The notes beneath the pieces were generated by a model that did no database searches, had not been told where the DNA came from, and saw nothing but the letters and a program-made list of their open reading frames with translations. A stretch of DNA of 9,867 bases from an uncultured Parabacteroides sp. (GTDB lineage Bacteria; Bacteroidota; Bacteroidia; Bacteroidales; Tannerellaceae): NCBI GenBank assembly GCA_947074335.1, contig CAMTPG010000072.1, positions 1-9,867 of the forward strand, in the 5' to 3' direction. A program made the position numbers and the translations under genes. How positions within the stretch are numbered: position 1 is the stretch's first letter; the number at the start of each line of letters is the position of its first letter. This document shows positions 6,362-9,867 of this stretch, piece after piece.

Positions 6362-6369
6362 CAAAGATA
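6362..6369 (-). promoter_or_regulatory. -7 promoter box for the CE15 esterase gene
   Basis: Read leftward this is TATCTTTG, an exact match to the Bacteroidota TAnnTTTG element, 53 nt upstream of the esterase start codon. No TTTG is seen at the expected -33 distance, so the promoter may be weak or need an activator. Confidence 0.55.
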
Positions 6370-6459
6370 AAATTATTCGTCCAATTATCCCTGTTTCATT
6401 TCCGATAACTTTAAACAATCTAAAAAATGCCCTGCGAAGGAATTTTTATTCCACTGCAG

Positions 6460-6503
6460 TGCAATTTAAAATGCATAACAATGCAATGTAAAATGCATAA
6501 CGA
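6460..6503. repeat. Two tandem 22-bp repeats, operator-like
   Basis: Unit 1 (6460-6481) and unit 2 (6482-6503) are immediately adjacent and agree at 20 of 22 bases. Unit 1 begins with TGCA-A-TTTAAA-A-TGCA, a 16-bp palindrome broken by one symmetric A/A mismatch. Unit 2 keeps the TGCA arms with one change in the centre. The 22-bp period is about two helical turns, so two dimeric regulators would bind the same DNA face. The repeats lie about 90 bp upstream of each of the two divergent -7 boxes. Confidence 0.6.
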
Positions 6504-6587
6504 TGTGGTTTTTCTCCCGATATCCACACGGAATTTTTTTTGCCGGAAATAGCAACTTTTTTCAGAAGCATTAAAACTCATTTCGAT

Positions 6588-6595
6588 TAATTTTG
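6588..6595 (+). promoter_or_regulatory. -7 promoter box for the RsiV-like/YceI unit
   Basis: TAATTTTG matches the Bacteroidota TAnnTTTG element exactly and lies 47 nt before the ATG at 6643. The -33 region has only a T run (6557-6562) at a slightly long spacing. Confidence 0.5.
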
Positions 6596-6642
6596 TTTAG
6601 ATTTTAGATCCTATTCTATAGCATAATTAAATTAGTACAGAT

Positions 6643-7569
6643 ATGATGAAGAAATTGGTAAAAACAGGAAGTGCTCTCTTGTTTGTATTTTTACTGGTCG
6701 GCTGTAATCAGCAACCTTTTAATGTGGCTGTGCAAAAGCAAACCATAAATAAAGAAACGAATGATTATCTTTTAACCTACGAGTCGGTTGTGTTCAACGG
6801 GCTGAATCCCAAAACCGAAGACATGGTAAACCCGCTGAATGAAAAATTGAAGCATCTTAACGATTCTTTATGCAATGAAGTGGTTACCGAAGCCGAATTA
6901 TTTTTTAAACAATATGCCGCAGAACAGGCGTTATTGAAATCGGACGAAAAGAAAGAGCAGGCCGAAGCTATTCTGGAGGCCGAAAAGGAACGGGCCGGAA
7001 CCGATTCTGCTGCTGTTCATAACGATGATAAAAAAGAGATAACATCAGAAACCGGTCAGAAACCGGAACACTCCGATCAATTACCTCATTTTGACCGGCC
7101 TTTCTTTAAATATGAATTATATAGTACAGATACGGTGTATTTTGTTTCCGAAGATTTTATCAGTACACTGACCGAAGTCTATACTTTTACGGGCGGAGCT
7201 CATGGCATGACAACCTTTTATGCCTTTAACTATCAGCCCAAAAAACAAAAGTTCCTGACTAATCAGGAAATATTGAATTACGACAAAGCCGATCAGATCA
7301 ATGAATTGCTGGCAGAATATTTTGATAATAAAGCGGGTTGTTTCGATACGGAACCCACGCTCGATAAAGTTTCGGCGATCAATATTCTGCCTGATACCCT
7401 GCGGTTTACTTTCGAGCAATATCTGTTGGGCGCTTATGCCTGCGGCATTGCCAAAATTGATGTGCCGGTTACAAAATTGAAAGGTCTTTTTAAAACAGAA
7501 GTGAAAGCACATAAACAAAATGCTGTATCGGTCGAATCCTCCAAAAATAAATCAACAGAAAATCAGTAA
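6643..7569 (+). CDS. RsiV-like DUF4163/DUF3298 lipoprotein with a charged insert
   Basis: This is a 308-residue protein. The signal peptide ends in a clean lipobox, L18-V19-G20-C21, and the next residues (NQQP) carry no surface-export signal, so a periplasm-facing lipoprotein is expected. Residues about 28-95 look like the PdaC/DUF4163 N-terminal domain, and about 155-285 like DUF3298: F-T-GGAHG (182-188), then the K-F-L-T-N-Q-E-I-L loop (203-211) and R-F-T-F-E-Q-Y-L-L-G-A-Y-A-C-G (254-268). The same domain pair forms the extracytoplasmic part of the anti-sigma factor RsiV, which binds lysozyme. Here there is no transmembrane anti-sigma segment and no sigma factor nearby, so that role is not supported. 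Residues about 98-148 are a Lys/Glu-rich, partly helical insert between the two domains. It is probably cotranscribed with yceI, 67 bp downstream. The function is unknown. Confidence 0.8.
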   Translation: MMKKLVKTGSALLFVFLLVGCNQQPFNVAVQKQTINKETNDYLLTYESVVFNGLNPKTEDMVNPLNEKLKHLNDSLCNEVVTEAELFFKQYAAEQALLKSDEKKEQAEAILEAEKERAGTDSAAVHNDDKKEITSETGQKPEHSDQLPHFDRPFFKYELYSTDTVYFVSEDFISTLTEVYTFTGGAHGMTTFYAFNYQPKKQKFLTNQEILNYDKADQINELLAEYFDNKAGCFDTEPTLDKVSAINILPDTLRFTFEQYLLGAYACGIAKIDVPVTKLKGLFKTEVKAHKQNAVSVESSKNKSTENQ

Positions 7570-7636
7570 TTTATAAACATATTCAGTTAAACAGAGGTTA
7601 TAGCAATAATCCTGTAAATCATATAAAAAAAATATT

Positions 7637-8164
7637 ATGGCTACATTTCAATGGTTTATCGATAAAACGCATACACAGTTTTTCTTTAAGATCCGGCATA
7701 TGATGATATCGGCCGTGCAGGGAAGTTTTAAAAGTTTCGAAGGAACGGTTTCCTCTGAGGATGATGACTGGCTGACTTTGAAAATAGAACTGACCATTGA
7801 TCCGGCCAGCATCGATTCGGGTGCTGAAGGACGGGATAAGCATCTGAAAACAAAAGATTTTTTTGATGTGGAAACCTATAAGACCATCCATTTTATCAGC
7901 ACTAAAGTAGAAAAATATAACGACGATTATAAATTATACGGCGATTTTACCATGCACGGGGTAACTCATCCGATTGTTTTGATTTTAGAAGCAAGTTCCG
8001 TGATCGACGATCCATTTGGCAACAAACGGGCCGGATTTATGGCAACAGGGCATTTATCACGTAAAAGCTTCGGCATGGACTGGAATGGCAATCTGCCCGG
8101 AGGCGGTTTATTGCTGGGCGATGATATTTTGTTAAATTGTGAATTGGAAATAATCCATAAATAG
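7637..8164 (+). CDS. YceI family protein, cytoplasmic form
   Basis: This is a 175-residue protein covering the complete YceI-like lipocalin-type barrel. Visible signature segments are W6-F-I-D-K-T-H-T at the start, H21-M-M and G-S-F-K-S-F-E-G (29-36), S58-I-D-S-G-A-E-G-R-D-K-H-L-K-T-K-D-F-F-D (58-77), T83-I-H-F-I-S (83-88), H107-G-V-T-H-P-I (107-113) and S141-R-K-S-F-G-M-D-W (141-149). The family binds polyisoprenoid or similar lipophilic molecules inside the barrel. Unlike E. coli YceI, this one starts directly with the domain and has no signal peptide, so it should stay in the cytoplasm. The ATG at 7637 is preceded by an A/T-rich run with no Shine-Dalgarno. It is the second gene of the unit led by the RsiV-like lipoprotein and is followed by a strong terminator. 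The ligand is unknown. Confidence 0.93.
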   Translation: MATFQWFIDKTHTQFFFKIRHMMISAVQGSFKSFEGTVSSEDDDWLTLKIELTIDPASIDSGAEGRDKHLKTKDFFDVETYKTIHFISTKVEKYNDDYKLYGDFTMHGVTHPIVLILEASSVIDDPFGNKRAGFMATGHLSRKSFGMDWNGNLPGGGLLLGDDILLNCELEIIHK

Positions 8165-8185
8165 TTTGTGAGGGGAAAGAGAATG

Positions 8186-8217
8186 GCCTGCTTTCAGTTT
8201 GAAAGCAGGCTGTTTTA
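8186..8217 (+). terminator. Terminator between yceI and sprA (convergent)
   Basis: GCCTGCTTTC (8186-8195) and GAAAGCAGGC (8201-8210) form a perfect 10-bp stem with a 5-nt AGTTT loop, followed by TGTTTTA on the plus strand. It begins 22 nt after the yceI stop. It ends just before the sprA stop codon on the opposite strand, so it may also block transcription leaving sprA, although the leftward side lacks a strong U-run. Confidence 0.85.
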
Positions 8218-9867
8218 TTATTGAGCCAGCGAGAATCGCATACTGATACCGTAATTCGAATTCGAAGTCGGGAAAGAGGTACTCGAAATCAGCGGCTCAT
8301 TGATCTGAATATCATAGAAAGCACGCACCGTGAGTGCACGGCTGATTCCGTATTCGGCCGAGAATTGAACAGTTTTGGCCAGATTACCGCTGGTAGCCTG
8401 TGTATAACAATCTTCAATTTTACGAATGAGCGACGACATGCGGTTCAGTGAGAAATCAAGACGAACTGTCAGGTCGTTACTGAAATCGCGCGTCTTCTTC
8501 GTGCGGAGTATCTTGTTAAATTCGGCCATTTTATAACCAAGTCCCACGGTCATCTTTCTGGATTGCGCCTCAATCACCTGATAAGAGGTTGTGTTCAATG
8601 TCAGATTTCGTGTTGTGGAATAATCGGCACGGACCGTAACATTATTCAGCAATGTGGCATCGGCACCGATCAGCGGATTAAAGGCTTCGGTGATCGAAAC
8701 AGTCGGAATCGAGAAGGGAGAAGAAGGAACAGGCAATTCATTCTGAATGGATTGTACAAATCCGAAATTGTTGCCTAATCCGCCATCAACCCAATTCAGG
8801 TACGAAGAATAAGAACCTACCGAATAGGTGCAACGATATTGATGATTCAGCATAAAGCTGCGGAAATACTTTTTAAAGGCAGGCAGTTTCATCAGTCCGT
8901 CGTAAGTAATACGCCAGTTCGGCAACATATTACGCAGAGCCACAAATGGCGATAAACCTACTTTGCCCGGATCGCGCCCGGTATAAGCTGCCAGGAATGC
9001 CGGAATCAAAACATCCGATGAATTGCGGTTTACACCGTTGGCATTATCAGCTCCCGGATTGTATGGTGTGCCACCCATGCCTTTATCATTAATAAAGCCG
9101 CTGTTCGGATATAATGTGCCTTCATATTTCTTTTCGATGCGCTGTGCAATGATCTCGCGGTTGTTGATAAAATTCATGAATGGTTCCGATTCGTACCCGT
9201 TATCAATATTACCGCTTTTCTTAAAGGCAGTACGTAAACCAATGGTTGTGATGGTGAAGTTTCCGCCATATTGCTCGGGCATACCGTCGTACATAAACTG
9301 GATATCGCGACTGCGCGTATCGTTACGCAATGCATTCAGATCTATTTTTAATCCGGCTATCGGCTCCAGGTTGGCGCGGATGTTCAGGTTCTTGGTGCTG
9401 GTCATCACGGCCGGACTCAGGTTGTTTTCGAGACTGGTGATGAGCCAGCCTTTTTCGAATACTTCGTTTATATAACTGCGACGTACACCGCCAAAAGCAA
9501 AACCTACACCTGGCGACAATCCCGACATGGAATGTCCCTGACCGAAAATGTCACCGATTTCCGGACGGAAACCGGGCAACATCATACCTGCAGCATCCGT
9601 GTATTGAATATTGATGCGGCGCACCATCATCATGAACCGGGCAGCCTGTTCTAACGCTTTTGTCAGGTTTTCTTCGCGTTTGGGAGCGCCGGGAACAACT
9701 GTAACATTAATCGTGGCCGAATCTCTGTTCTCGATCATGATCTGCGCCATATTGACGGGTTTGAACTTCACTGAATATACTTTACCATCTTTCCCGCGCG
9801 CCGTTACACGCACCTGTTTGGTGAACAGACCGTGTTCCAGAATAGTTCCCTCTTCCGGATTCAGTGT
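8218..9867 (-). CDS. sprA: Type IX secretion translocon SprA (Sov), C-terminal part only
   Basis: The frame is open from the right edge to a TAA at 8218-8220, giving the last 549 residues of a larger protein. SprA homologues are usually well over 2000 residues, so most of the gene lies to the right. Support comes from the Y-S-V-K-F-K-P-V-N segment followed by A-R-F-M-M-M-V-R-R-I-N-I-Q-Y, then M-L-P-G-F-R-P-E-I-G-D-I-F-G-Q, the R-N-M-L-P-N-W-R-I-T-Y-D-G-L segment, M-T-V-G-L-G-Y-K-M-A-E-F-N, and the C-terminal N-Y-G-I-S-M-R-F-S-L-A-Q, which is typical of the family. SprA forms the giant outer-membrane beta-barrel channel of the type IX secretion system and works with PorV and plug proteins to export proteins with a C-terminal sorting domain. 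A GTG at 9811-9813 is internal, not the start, because the frame continues upstream in family-like sequence. No frameshift is visible. Confidence 0.92.
   Translation of the reverse strand, partial: TLNPEEGTILEHGLFTKQVRVTARGKDGKVYSVKFKPVNMAQIMIENRDSATINVTVVPGAPKREENLTKALEQAARFMMMVRRINIQYTDAAGMMLPGFRPEIGDIFGQGHSMSGLSPGVGFAFGGVRRSYINEVFEKGWLITSLENNLSPAVMTSTKNLNIRANLEPIAGLKIDLNALRNDTRSRDIQFMYDGMPEQYGGNFTITTIGLRTAFKKSGNIDNGYESEPFMNFINNREIIAQRIEKKYEGTLYPNSGFINDKGMGGTPYNPGADNANGVNRNSSDVLIPAFLAAYTGRDPGKVGLSPFVALRNMLPNWRITYDGLMKLPAFKKYFRSFMLNHQYRCTYSVGSYSSYLNWVDGGLGNNFGFVQSIQNELPVPSSPFSIPTVSITEAFNPLIGADATLLNNVTVRADYSTTRNLTLNTTSYQVIEAQSRKMTVGLGYKMAEFNKILRTKKTRDFSNDLTVRLDFSLNRMSSLIRKIEDCYTQATSGNLAKTVQFSAEYGISRALTVRAFYDIQINEPLISSTSFPTSNSNYGISMRFSLAQ

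Larger units (their letters stand above)
6309..6642. promoter_or_regulatory. Divergent regulatory region between the CE15 esterase and the RsiV-like gene
   Basis: This 334-bp A/T-rich stretch has no plausible coding frame. It holds a leftward -7 box (6362-6369), a rightward -7 box (6588-6595) and, between them, a cluster of dyads: GGAAT-TTTT-ATTCC (6439-6452), the perfect palindrome CACTGCAGTG (6452-6461), and two tandem 22-bp repeats (6460-6503). The crowding of symmetric elements between two divergent promoters suggests a binding region for one or more transcription factors. Confidence 0.55.

Noticed and set aside
6460..6503. The 22-bp repeats as a CRISPR array
   Set aside because: There are only two adjacent copies, no spacer between them and no cas gene in the window.
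6643..7569. The RsiV-like protein as a true anti-sigma factor
   Set aside because: It is a lipoprotein with no cytoplasmic anti-sigma segment and no sigma factor gene is adjacent.
8218..9813. A complete 531-residue protein starting at the GTG at 9811-9813
   Set aside because: The frame continues without a stop to the right edge and the extra residues (LEHGLFTKQ before V-R-V-T) read as normal SprA sequence, so the GTG is internal.

Overview
The window looks like a chromosomal segment from a Bacteroidota bacterium, most likely Bacteroidales-like. It carries the C-terminal part of SprA/Sov (the type IX secretion translocon), a DUF4270 lipoprotein, a DUF4907 protein and a Kelch lipoprotein with the Bacteroidota surface-export signature (Cys followed by SDDDDDD). 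No start codon has a clear Shine-Dalgarno sequence, and several start regions have the Bacteroidota promoter pattern (TAnnTTTG-like -7 box). Every coding call rests on reading the protein by eye; no database search was run.

Layout. At the left edge (1-77, minus) is only the first ~25 codons of an unidentified lipoprotein, behind a bidirectional terminator-like hairpin (136-168). Positions 193-4323 hold a divergent four-gene envelope locus. Leftward are a surface-type Kelch propeller lipoprotein and a small membrane-anchored DUF4907 protein, 9 bp apart. Rightward are a DUF4270 lipoprotein and a predicted outer-membrane beta-barrel protein, overlapping by 14 nt. The 266-bp gap between the two pairs has candidate promoters in both directions. 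This set is the best candidate here for an uncharacterised surface system.

Positions 4324-4583 hold a 15-bp hairpin on the plus strand and a shared terminator. Then, on the minus strand, come rplS (ribosomal protein bL19), with its own promoter and an ~80-nt leader, and a secreted CE15-type (glucuronoyl esterase family) hydrolase. A 334-bp divergent region (6309-6642) separates the esterase from the next genes. It contains two tandem 22-bp near-identical repeats with a near-palindromic core, and a good -7 box facing each way.

Rightward from 6643 are an RsiV-like (DUF4163/DUF3298) lipoprotein with a long charged insert and a cytoplasmic YceI-family protein, ending at a perfect 10-bp hairpin terminator. 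Beyond it, convergent on the minus strand, are the last 549 codons of sprA, which runs off the right edge.

Most of the proteins are envelope or exported proteins. Apart from rplS and yceI, everything has a signal peptide or membrane anchor or belongs to the outer-membrane secretion machinery. I see no mobile element, CRISPR array, tRNA or rRNA gene.
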